Shown in pieces: positions 1 to 6,963 of a stretch of 64,000 bases of DNA. Position 1 is the first letter of the stretch. The number at the start of each line of letters is the position of its first letter. The translations under genes were made by a program, and so were the position numbers. The DNA is from Mycetocola tolaasinivorans (GTDB lineage Bacteria; Actinomycetota; Actinomycetes; Actinomycetales; Microbacteriaceae): assembly GCF_003667565.1 (NCBI RefSeq), contig NZ_RCUX01000004.1, forward strand, positions 186,001 to 250,000. Reading direction: 5' to 3'. The notes beneath the pieces were generated by a model that did not search any database, was not told where the DNA came from, and saw only the letters and a list, made by a program, of their open reading frames with translations.

Positions 1-313
1 CACCGACGAGCTCCTGGAGCGCCAGGCTGCCGGTGCGGAACCCACCCAGCAGGCGGTGACACTCGCGACCATCCACTCGGCGAAGGGTCTGGAATGGGAG
101 ACGGTGTTCCTCGTGGGCCTCAGTGAGGGGCTGATGCCCATCACCTATGCGACCACCGACGAGATGGTCGAGGAGGAACGCCGGCTGATGTACGTGGGAA
201 TCACGCGTGCACGCACCCGCCTCATGCTCTCCTGGGCCGAGGCGGCACCGCGGGGCGGCGGGCTGCGGGCACCCTCGCGCTTCCTTACCGAGATGGGGCA
301 CCCGCCCCGGTAG
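1..313 (+). CDS. UvrD/PcrA-family ATP-dependent DNA helicase, C-terminal fragment
   Basis: The gene enters from the left edge and only its last ~103 codons are visible. The fragment carries helicase motif V ([10 protein letters not shown]) and motif VI ([15 protein letters not shown]), the end of the 2A motor domain of superfamily 1A helicases that unwind DNA in repair. It stops about 30 residues after motif VI, following an APSRFL segment. In mycobacterial UvrD2 a comparable segment leads into an HRDC domain, which is absent here. The downstream DUF2342 / Lon-like / UPF0182 order matches the uvrD2 neighbourhood in other actinobacteria, so UvrD2 is the likelier family, but the N-terminal half is not visible. 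The last 29 nt overlap the convergent gene on the other strand. Confidence 0.9.
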   Translation, partial: TDELLERQAAGAEPTQQAVTLATIHSAKGLEWETVFLVGLSEGLMPITYATTDEMVEEERRLMYVGITRARTRLMLSWAEAAPRGGGLRAPSRFLTEMGHPPR

Positions 314-1247
314 GAACCCCCAGGTTCTCGGCCGATCCGAGTGCCCCGCACCCGCACTCGGGGTGGGCAAGAACGGGCTCGCGCCTCCCGCTCACCGAGC
401 TGCCATCAACGAGCAGCGTGGCCGCGCGCAGCTCGCGGGTGTGCGCCCGCAGCCGGCTGTGGATCGCGGCCAGGATGGGGCCGATCGCGAGTGTTGCGAG
501 TATCGAGGTGGCGCTGGCCGCCGTGCGCCGATGGGCCTGGACCGCGAGCGCCGGCCATGCGGGGTCGGCACCGGCCGCATAGCGTTGCGCGCAGCCGATG
601 CAGGGCCCGGTGCCGGGTTCAACCAGCGGACCGATGCGGATGTGGCGATCGTGGCAGACCACGGCGAGGTGCGGGATATCCCGCGCGAGCCAGGGCGCGT
701 AGCGGTGCGGCGGGATCACATAATTATCAACCAGCAGCACGAGTGCCGGCGCGGCTGCGCGGGTGCCGCGCGACGAGGCGTCCGTTCCAGCGCCGGTGTC
801 CGTGCCCACGCGGGTGCGTGGCGGATCGAGCCGTGCGGCATCGGCGATGCGGGCGATACTCAGGGCGAGCGGATGGGAGCCCGCAATGGCCCAGCTTCCC
901 TGACCGACGGTGGGGTCTGCGCCCCCGAGGCCCGCGTCATCCGCTTCTGCGGACGCACCGGATGCGCCGATGGGCTCTCCGGCGGCAAGAGCATCCGTGG
1001 CCGGCATGCCCTCGAGTGCCGGGCGCAGCGAGTGCAGGAGCGCGTGCACCCCCGCCCGGCTCAGCCCGGCCTCGCTGCCGAGGCGTTCGAGTAGCGTGAG
1101 CGAGGCACCCGCCCGGAGCGCCCCCAACAGGTGCTCGCTTGCGGGCGTCACCAAATCGAGGCGCACCACGGGTGGGTCAAACCCCAGCTGAAGCGATGTC
1201 GGGGTGCGCCAGAGGAGCGGGAGGTGTGGATTGAGTCGAAGCGTCAT
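285..1247 (-). CDS. TOMM/bacteriocin cyclodehydratase-like (ThiF-fold) protein, orphan
   Basis: This 320-residue protein resembles the ThiF/E1-like cyclodehydratase-partner proteins of azole peptide clusters that actinobacterial genomes also carry as orphans. The visible signs are a C-terminal half with a GPCIGC...DPAWP segment, typical of the family, and a second Cys cluster near the C-terminus (ECGCGA), consistent with a structural zinc site. No YcaO partner, precursor peptide or exporter is in the window, so a biosynthetic role cannot be claimed. The ATG at 1247 was preferred over one 10 codons upstream because the protein then begins [13 protein letters not shown], but the start is uncertain: a TAGGGT hexamer sits only 1 nt upstream of it. 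The gene converges on the helicase gene. Confidence 0.6.
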   Translation of the reverse strand: MTLRLNPHLPLLWRTPTSLQLGFDPPVVRLDLVTPASEHLLGALRAGASLTLLERLGSEAGLSRAGVHALLHSLRPALEGMPATDALAAGEPIGASGASAEADDAGLGGADPTVGQGSWAIAGSHPLALSIARIADAARLDPPRTRVGTDTGAGTDASSRGTRAAAPALVLLVDNYVIPPHRYAPWLARDIPHLAVVCHDRHIRIGPLVEPGTGPCIGCAQRYAAGADPAWPALAVQAHRRTAASATSILATLAIGPILAAIHSRLRAHTRELRAATLLVDGSSVSGRREPVLAHPECGCGALGSAENLGVPTGAGAPSR

Positions 1248-1289
1248 GACCCTAGTGTGCGCGCAGAGACTCCGCACACCCGGGGAGAC

Positions 1290-1316
1290 CCCTGAGCTTT
1301 CAGATAAAGCTCAGGG
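1290..1316 (-). terminator. Hairpin after the DUF2342 gene
   Basis: A perfect 11-bp inverted repeat (CCCTGAGCTTT / AAAGCTCAGGG, 5-nt loop) lies directly beyond the stop codon of the minus-strand DUF2342 gene. There is no strong T tract, so it may be a weak terminator or an mRNA 3'-end stabiliser. Confidence 0.6.
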
Positions 1317-1317
1317 C

Positions 1318-2712
1318 CTATGCGGCGCCGGGGTTGGTGTCGGTCTCGGTATCGGGCTGATCCGGGGACGTTCCGCCCGTCTCCCCGCGCAGCAGGGCGT
1401 CGAGTGCCTCATCCATCTCATCGCGCTCGGGGACCTCACCGCGGGCGAGGGCACTCAGACGGTTGATGAACGCGGCGGGGTCGTCGATATCGGCGGCGGT
1501 GGGAACCAGGTCGGGGTGTGCCCAGAGGGCGTCGCGCGCCTCGGTACCGACGGCATCCGTGACGGCCTGCCACAGTGCGGCGGCCTCACGGAGACGACGC
1601 GGACGCAGTTCGAGTCCAACCAGGGCGGCGAATGCCGATTCGGCGGGGCCACCGGTTGCGCGGCGGCGACGCACGGTTTCGGCGATCGCCTGGGCGCGCG
1701 GCAGTCGCACGGTGGCCTGGGCGGTCACGATGTCCACCCAGCCTTCGATCAGCGCAAGCGTTGTCTCGAGTGACGCGAGGGAGGCGAGCTGAGCCTCGGT
1801 CTTCGGCGGAATCAGCGAACCGTTACTGAGGGCCGAGCGCAGCTGCTCGGGGTTGCCCGGATCGAAGTCCTCGGCGAGGGATTCCATCGCCTCGATGTCG
1901 ATGCTGATACCGCGGGCGAACGAGGTGATCGCGGAGATCAGGTGCAGGCGCAGCCAGCGGGCATTACGGAACAGGCGCGCGTGGGCCAGTTCGCGTACCG
2001 CGAGGTAGAGCTGTACCTGATCGGCCGGGATGTCGAGGCCCTCGCCAAAGGCCGCGATGTTCTGCGGCACGAGCACGGCGTGGTTGTCTTCCATCAGCGG
2101 GATGCCGATGTCGCCACCGGAGACCACCTCGCTGGAGAGCTGCCCCACGACCTGGCCGAGCTGCATCGCAAAGAGGGCACCGCCCACGCTGCGCAGCATC
2201 TGGCTGGCGCCGGCGATCATTCCCTGAAGCTCCTCGGGAGCCTGCTCCTGCAGAACGCGGGCAAGGGCATCGGAGATGCTGGAGGCGACCGGCTCGGCAA
2301 CCTCCGTCCAGACGGGCATGCTCAGGCGGGCCCATTCGGCACGGCTGACGAGTGAGGGTGCGGCGCTCAGCTCGGAAAACGTGGTGGCGTCGGCGAGCCA
2401 GAGTGAGGCGATGTTGAGCGCCTGCTCGAGTGCGTGACGCTGTTCGGGGGTGGTCTCTACTCCCTGAGCATTGGCGATCTGGCGCGCCTGATCTCCGGCG
2501 ACCGACCAGTTGATACCGCCATCGCTGGCCCCGCGCATGGCATTCTGGAGTTGACCGAGCATCGCCGCGAGGGCGGCCGGATCAGAGGGCAGTCCGGCGG
2601 CACCGGCGAGCTGCGAGGGGTCAATTCCACCCTGGCCCGAAATGAATCGGTTAAGCATCTCGCGGAACTCGTCCTCGGGGTTGCCTGCGTTTTCGTCTGG
2701 CACGTGTGCCAC
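1318..2712 (-). CDS. DUF2342 / zincin-like putative zinc-dependent metalloprotease
   Basis: A 464-residue protein of the DUF2342 (zincin_2) family, one of the actinobacterial conserved proteins found next to the Lon-like PDZ protease and the UvrD2 helicase. Members are annotated as zinc-dependent metalloproteases from fold similarity. The segment VRELAHARLFRNARWL matches the family's helix, but it lacks a strict HExxH because the first His is Arg, so catalysis is not demonstrated by sequence. The N-terminus is acidic and Gly/Ala-rich with no signal peptide, suggesting a cytoplasmic protein. The acidic C-terminal tail is rich in Thr, Asp and Pro. It diverges from the dispanin-like gene at 2862. 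Confidence 0.85.
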   Translation of the reverse strand: MAHVPDENAGNPEDEFREMLNRFISGQGGIDPSQLAGAAGLPSDPAALAAMLGQLQNAMRGASDGGINWSVAGDQARQIANAQGVETTPEQRHALEQALNIASLWLADATTFSELSAAPSLVSRAEWARLSMPVWTEVAEPVASSISDALARVLQEQAPEELQGMIAGASQMLRSVGGALFAMQLGQVVGQLSSEVVSGGDIGIPLMEDNHAVLVPQNIAAFGEGLDIPADQVQLYLAVRELAHARLFRNARWLRLHLISAITSFARGISIDIEAMESLAEDFDPGNPEQLRSALSNGSLIPPKTEAQLASLASLETTLALIEGWVDIVTAQATVRLPRAQAIAETVRRRRATGGPAESAFAALVGLELRPRRLREAAALWQAVTDAVGTEARDALWAHPDLVPTAADIDDPAAFINRLSALARGEVPERDEMDEALDALLRGETGGTSPDQPDTETDTNPGAA

Positions 2713-2861
2713 CTTTCCGAATGCTCCAAGTAGCCCTTTCTACGCTACAGGGCGAGCCCGAGGCCGCGGCCGGTTTCGGGCGATTTATCGTCCGCCCGCC
2801 GCGAACACTCGCACGGCACGAGCGGTCGGATGCGCGGCCCAGCGAGCAGAATCATGGTTGG

Positions 2862-3695
2862 ATGGAGGAAACGCTTGGCCGCAGCACCGATTGGATTCTC
2901 ACCATTACCCCGCAAAACTCGGACACCCCGGACACTCACGAGCCCCGCTCGTCGCGCCCGTCCGAGGAATCGAGCGAGCACCGAGACGCCGGGACGGAAG
3001 CATCGGCGGGCACCGCGGCTGCTGTGCCCGATCCCGCCCTGGCGCTGCCCAGCTTTCCCGCCCCACCTGACTGGCAGGATCCAGACCCGGAACGCGCACT
3101 CCAGCAGCTGGTCGGCGAGCCCGAGCCACAGATCGCTCGGGCAAACATCGGTCTTGCGATCACGGGCGCGGTGCTGTTCCTCCCGGTCGGTGCGTTCGGC
3201 CTGTGGCAGAGCCTCGCCGCCTCCGGCAGCATCTCACGGGGGCAAACCGAGCGTGCTTTCACCCAGGTTGGGCGCGGGAGAACGCTCTCCATCGTCGCGG
3301 TGTGCGTCGGCGCGGTGGGATGGCTCCTGCTGTTCCCGCTCGTGCTGATCCTCGCGCTGGGCGCGGGAATCAACGGTAGCGGGATCATGGCAACGCACGT
3401 GGTCTCCGTCTCTCCGGCGCCGGGTGCCTCCCACGTGAGTGTCGAGATCACTGGGACTACCGCCACCCAGGCGACCTACTCGCTCCTGCTCGCAAACGGT
3501 GAGACCCGGGTGGTGGAGTTCCAGGATGAGTTTTCGACCACGATGGAGCTTCAGCCGGGGGAGTACGCGGAGATCCAGCTGTCGAGTGATGATCCCGATG
3601 CGAGCGTGGCCTGCAGCATCCGCACCCACGAGGGCCGCGTGGTGTCCGAGCAGGGCAGCACTTTTGCACTGTGCGGTGTCAACGCGGCGGAGTGA
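2862..3695 (+). CDS. Dispanin/CD225-like two-helix membrane protein with MmpS-like extracytoplasmic domain
   Basis: 277 residues. The first ~90 are disordered, acidic and proline-rich. Residues ~95-168 form a pair of hydrophobic helices around a short loop with a conserved ARANIGLAITG start, the pattern of CD225/dispanin membrane proteins common in actinobacteria. The remaining ~100 residues are a beta-rich domain with two cysteines near the end (CSIRTHEG and LCGV), resembling the extracytoplasmic domain of MmpS proteins. ATG 2862 was chosen because upstream in-frame sequence reads like non-coding DNA of the divergent promoter region. The function is unknown. The gene precedes the Lon-like protease on the same strand after a 111-nt gap. 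Confidence 0.7.
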   Translation: MEETLGRSTDWILTITPQNSDTPDTHEPRSSRPSEESSEHRDAGTEASAGTAAAVPDPALALPSFPAPPDWQDPDPERALQQLVGEPEPQIARANIGLAITGAVLFLPVGAFGLWQSLAASGSISRGQTERAFTQVGRGRTLSIVAVCVGAVGWLLLFPLVLILALGAGINGSGIMATHVVSVSPAPGASHVSVEITGTTATQATYSLLLANGETRVVEFQDEFSTTMELQPGEYAEIQLSSDDPDASVACSIRTHEGRVVSEQGSTFALCGVNAAE

Positions 3696-3806
3696 TCGCG
3701 CCGTACCGGGTAAACACAGCATTCTTGGGGTTTGTAGACTCTAGGCTGGACGTCTATGCGGCCGCGATTGCGGGACGCATGGTTTTCGTGTTGAAGAAAG
3801 GCCACC

Positions 3807-4925
3807 GTGTCGCTATTTGAGCAGCCCCACATCGAGCAGACCTCCGCGGATCCGCAGTCGCGCCGTCGGCGGACCGGCTGGGTGTTTCTCCTCGTCGCGA
3901 TGGTGCTGCTCCTCGTACTCGCGTTTGCTCCGAGCACCTACCTGGTGCAGCAGCCCGGACCGGTAGAGAACACCCTCGGCACGACCATGGTCAATAAGAA
4001 GGAACTGCCGATCATCGAGATCAACGGTGCCGAGACGCACCCCACGACCGGTAATCTCGACCTCCTGACCGTGCAGCTCCTTGGCGACCGCGAACGCCCG
4101 GCAAACTGGCTGAACGTCATCTCCGCCTGGTTTGATCGCACCCGCACGGTGGTGCCGGTGGATGCCGTCTACCCCGCCGGCGTGACCACCGATGAGCGCA
4201 ACCAGCAGAACCAGCAGCTCATGGTCGGTTCCCAGCAGGACGCCATCGCCGCCGCGCTGAAGCACCAGGGGATTCCGGTGCAGTCGCACCTTCGGGTCAC
4301 GCTGATTCAGGGCGGTTCCCCTGCCGACGGCCAGCTGAAGGTGGGCGATGAGGTCGTTTCGGTCAACGGCGTTGCGATGAGCACCCTGGACAGCGTGCAG
4401 AAGGCAGTCCAGGACAACGGGGTGGACAAAGCGCTCACAATCGACGTCCTTCGCGATGGCAAGCCGATCAGCGTGAGCGTCACCCCGGCGCTCGCCACGG
4501 CGCAGGACGGCTCTACCCACGCCCGCATCGGTATCGGCACCGGTGAGGTCTTCCAGTTCCCGTTCGAGGTGAAGATTAACCTCGAGGACATCGGTGGCCC
4601 CAGCGCGGGCATGATGTTTGCCCTCGGCATCATCGACAAGCTCTCGGGTGACGATCTCACCGGTGGCGCGCACGTCGCGGGTACCGGAACGATCGACGCC
4701 AACGGGACGGTGGGGCCGATCGGCGGAATCCGGCAGAAGCTCTTCGGGGCGAAGGGTGCCGGTGCCACCTACTTCCTGGCACCCGCCGAGAACTGCAACG
4801 AGGTCGTGGGGCACGTGCCCTCGGGCCTTCGGGTATTCAAGGTGTCGAAGCTGGATGATTCGCTCACGGTGCTCAAGACCATCCGCGAAAAGGCCAACCT
4901 CGACGCGCTGCCCACCTGTTCGTAG
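3807..4925 (+). CDS. Membrane-anchored PDZ/Lon-like serine protease (YlbL family)
   Basis: 372 residues with one N-terminal membrane helix (about 27-47), a PDZ domain at about 150-225 and a Lon-type S16 proteolytic domain. The catalytic Ser is seen in GGPSAGMM at about residue 266, and the partner Lys in GGIRQKLFG at about residue 311. There is no AAA+ module, so this is the YlbL-type ATP-independent Lon-like family, presumably acting on the outer face of the membrane. The GTG start at 3807 follows an AAGAAAGG ribosome binding site. The gene order with DUF2342 and UPF0182 is conserved in actinobacteria including Mycobacterium. Confidence 0.93.
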   Translation: MSLFEQPHIEQTSADPQSRRRRTGWVFLLVAMVLLLVLAFAPSTYLVQQPGPVENTLGTTMVNKKELPIIEINGAETHPTTGNLDLLTVQLLGDRERPANWLNVISAWFDRTRTVVPVDAVYPAGVTTDERNQQNQQLMVGSQQDAIAAALKHQGIPVQSHLRVTLIQGGSPADGQLKVGDEVVSVNGVAMSTLDSVQKAVQDNGVDKALTIDVLRDGKPISVSVTPALATAQDGSTHARIGIGTGEVFQFPFEVKINLEDIGGPSAGMMFALGIIDKLSGDDLTGGAHVAGTGTIDANGTVGPIGGIRQKLFGAKGAGATYFLAPAENCNEVVGHVPSGLRVFKVSKLDDSLTVLKTIREKANLDALPTCS

Positions 4926-4947
4926 GTCACGGGGAAGCCCATCCGCG

Positions 4948-4993
4948 AACGCGAGACTCGCGAGAAGAGCGCTCTTCTCGCGGGTCTCGCGTT
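4948..4993. terminator. Long palindromic bidirectional terminator
   Basis: Two 23-nt arms (4948-4970 and 4971-4993) are reverse complements with a single mismatch and essentially no loop. It lies between the convergent Lon-like protease and SnoaL-like genes and probably stops both transcripts. Confidence 0.75.
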
Positions 4994-5010
4994 GTGAGGG
5001 GATGCCGCGC

Positions 5011-5400
5011 CTAGGCGGCCGGCAGCGGTCGACGCGAGACGTGGTAGTGGTTGATCAGCCACTCATCGTCGATACGCAGAATCTGAACCGTGAGGTGGGT
5101 TTCTACGAGGGGGCGGCCCGGCGCCGCAAAGTCCACCGCGAGGAAACCGAGGATCGAGTTTTCGCTCGTCTGGCGCACATCGATCGGCGTCACCGTCGGG
5201 GTGAGCCCGGCGGGCTGGTGCCCGTAGTAGTCCGCGACACCGGCGCGATCGCGTTCGGGGGTGGGCCGTAGGCCCTGGAAGAGCGGGTCTTCCGTGTAAA
5301 GTGCGGCGATCCGGGCGGTGTCGCCCGAGGCGACGGCGTCGCTCCAGCGCGTCATGACCGCGGAGAGGGTATCGCCGGCGGGGGAGGTGTGGGTGGTCAA
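5011..5400 (-). CDS. SgcJ/EcaC-family (SnoaL-like, NTF2 fold) protein
   Basis: A 129-residue protein with the DUF4440/SnoaL-like pattern. It opens with an amphipathic helix (MTRWSDAVASGDTARIAALYTED), continues through a PLFQGLRP segment and ends in beta strands with EWLINHYHVSRRP. The length equals that of typical SgcJ/EcaC members. These NTF2-fold proteins bind small molecules; a few act on polyketides, but most have no known substrate. It lies 29 nt downstream of the SDR gene on the same strand, so the two are probably cotranscribed and controlled by the divergent TetR regulator. Confidence 0.85.
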   Translation of the reverse strand: MTTHTSPAGDTLSAVMTRWSDAVASGDTARIAALYTEDPLFQGLRPTPERDRAGVADYYGHQPAGLTPTVTPIDVRQTSENSILGFLAVDFAAPGRPLVETHLTVQILRIDDEWLINHYHVSRRPLPAA

Positions 5401-5429
5401 AACTCGTGCCTGTCTCGAGGGAATGGGGG

Positions 5430-6140
5430 TTAGTGTCCGGCGCTCTGTCCGCCATCGACGTGCAGGATCTCGCCGGTGGCAAAAGTCGCATCCTCGAGGT
5501 ACAGCACACCGCGCACGATGTCCTCGATGTCTCCCATGCGTCCCAGCGGGTGCATGGATGCATAGGTTGCGTGATACTCCTCGGGGTGCATCGGCGTGCG
5601 AATGATGCCGGGGGACACCACGTTGACGCGGACCCCGCGGTCGGCGTACTCAATTGCCAAACCTCGGCTGGCGGCGGTAATGCCGCCCTTGGTGAGGGTC
5701 GCAAGCGCCGCGGGAACCCGGGCATCCGCATGCTCAACCAGGGTGGTCGTGATGCTCACCACGTGCCCGGAACCACCGGCGATGAGTGCGGGCATCGCGG
5801 CCTGGGTGAGGTGGAAGAATCCGCCGAGGTTGGTCCCAACGGTGGTGGCGTAGTCCTCCGCGGTGAAATCGGTGAACGGCTTGGATGCGAAGACCCCGGC
5901 ATTGTTGATGACGGTGTCGATGCGACCGAAGTGCTCGAGTGCGGCGGACACCGCTCGGGCCGCGGTCTGCGGGTCGGCGATATCGCCGGCGATGGTCACG
6001 ATCTCGGGGTCGGTGCTCGGCGTGATGGAGCGTGAGATAGCCACGACTCCGAAACCGCGAGCGCGGTAAGCGGCGACGAGGGCCGAGCCCATTCCCTGTG
6101 ATGCGCCCGAAATGATGACGACGCGGTGCTGATTTACCAT
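5430..6140 (-). CDS. Short-chain dehydrogenase/reductase family protein, atypical active site
   Basis: 236 residues with a classical SDR Rossmann fold: nucleotide-binding GASQGMGS near the N-terminus, NNAG in the middle and a GGQSAGH C-terminus. The active-site YxxxK is not intact: the Lys is present in ATLTKGG, but the position four residues earlier is Ala instead of Tyr. The protein may therefore be a non-oxidoreductase SDR or use another residue. ATG 6140 (MVNQHRVVIISGAS) was chosen over an upstream ATG that would run through the operator region. It is divergent from the TetR gene at 6214 and likely repressed by it. Confidence 0.88.
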   Translation of the reverse strand: MVNQHRVVIISGASQGMGSALVAAYRARGFGVVAISRSITPSTDPEIVTIAGDIADPQTAARAVSAALEHFGRIDTVINNAGVFASKPFTDFTAEDYATTVGTNLGGFFHLTQAAMPALIAGGSGHVVSITTTLVEHADARVPAALATLTKGGITAASRGLAIEYADRGVRVNVVSPGIIRTPMHPEEYHATYASMHPLGRMGDIEDIVRGVLYLEDATFATGEILHVDGGQSAGH

Positions 6141-6154
6141 GAATTTGTCTCCTG

Positions 6155-6201
6155 TAGACGAACGGTCAACTATTACATTTCCATTTATAGATGACCGGTC
6201 A
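6155..6201. promoter_or_regulatory. Pair of TetR operator-like sites in the SDR/TetR divergent promoter
   Basis: Two copies of the 14-mer TAGAYGAMCGGTCA occur as direct repeats at 6155-6168 and 6188-6201, starting 33 bp apart (three helical turns). The second contains the perfect 12-bp palindrome ATGACCGGTCAT (6191-6202). The position between divergent start codons suggests autoregulation plus control of the SDR/SnoaL operon. Confidence 0.65.
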
Positions 6202-6213
6202 TAAAATGGCAAC

Positions 6214-6864
6214 ATGGGAAGAACATCGGATGGCCGCGAACGGCTTCTCGCCGGGGCGGCGAGACTCTTGGGGCAGCGGCCCTATAACGCAATCGGCGTG
6301 GCCGAGATCTGCGCCGCAGCCGGCGTGCACAAGGGCAGCTTTTACTACTACTTCGACTCCAAGCAGGCCCTCGCCCTGGCGGTCATAGATGCCCACTGGG
6401 AGGTGCAGGGTGCGCAGTGGACGGAGATCCTGAACGCTCCCGTGGGGGTGCGTGAGCGCCTGCACAACCTGTTTACGCTGACCGCGGAAGTGCAGACGGA
6501 TTCACTGCGCGAAACCGGTGCCATCACCGGGTGCCTGTTCGGAAATCTGGCACTCGAAATGCGTGGGCAGGACGATGAGATTCGCGACCGGTTGCAGGAG
6601 ATTTTTGAGCAGCAACTCGACCTCGTCGAGGCGGCACTGCTCGAAGCAACCGCGGCGGGCGAGCTCCCCGTAACCCTGGTCCCGGCCCGGGATTCCGCGC
6701 GCGCACTCGTTGCGCAGCTCGAGGGTCTGGTGCTCTTTGCCAAGGTGTTTAACGATCCCGCTCAGCTGGATCGGCTCTGGATGACCAGTATGAACATCCT
6801 GGGAACCATCGATGCATCCTCGATGACATCCGCGCCGACTGACGGAGTGTCGGCTTCCCACTAG
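6214..6864 (+). CDS. TetR/AcrR-family transcriptional regulator
   Basis: 216 residues. Residues ~5-55 are a TetR helix-turn-helix domain, seen in IGVAEICAAAGVHKGSFYYYFDSKQALALAVI. The C-terminal ligand-binding half resembles the TetR_C group that regulates reductase genes, with GCLFGNLALEM near the start of that domain. It is read divergently from the SDR/SnoaL-like pair, and operator-like repeats sit between the two starts. The likely ligand is a small organic or electrophilic compound handled by the SDR, which is inference. Confidence 0.92.
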   Translation: MGRTSDGRERLLAGAARLLGQRPYNAIGVAEICAAAGVHKGSFYYYFDSKQALALAVIDAHWEVQGAQWTEILNAPVGVRERLHNLFTLTAEVQTDSLRETGAITGCLFGNLALEMRGQDDEIRDRLQEIFEQQLDLVEAALLEATAAGELPVTLVPARDSARALVAQLEGLVLFAKVFNDPAQLDRLWMTSMNILGTIDASSMTSAPTDGVSASH

Positions 6865-6963
6865 GCGCGTCGGTCGAGGCAACTTTGCCCGCCTCGACCC
6901 GACCCGCCGGGCGTTTCCCGCGTAGACTGGGGGGACGACCCCGAATTCCAACGAAGGCCTACT

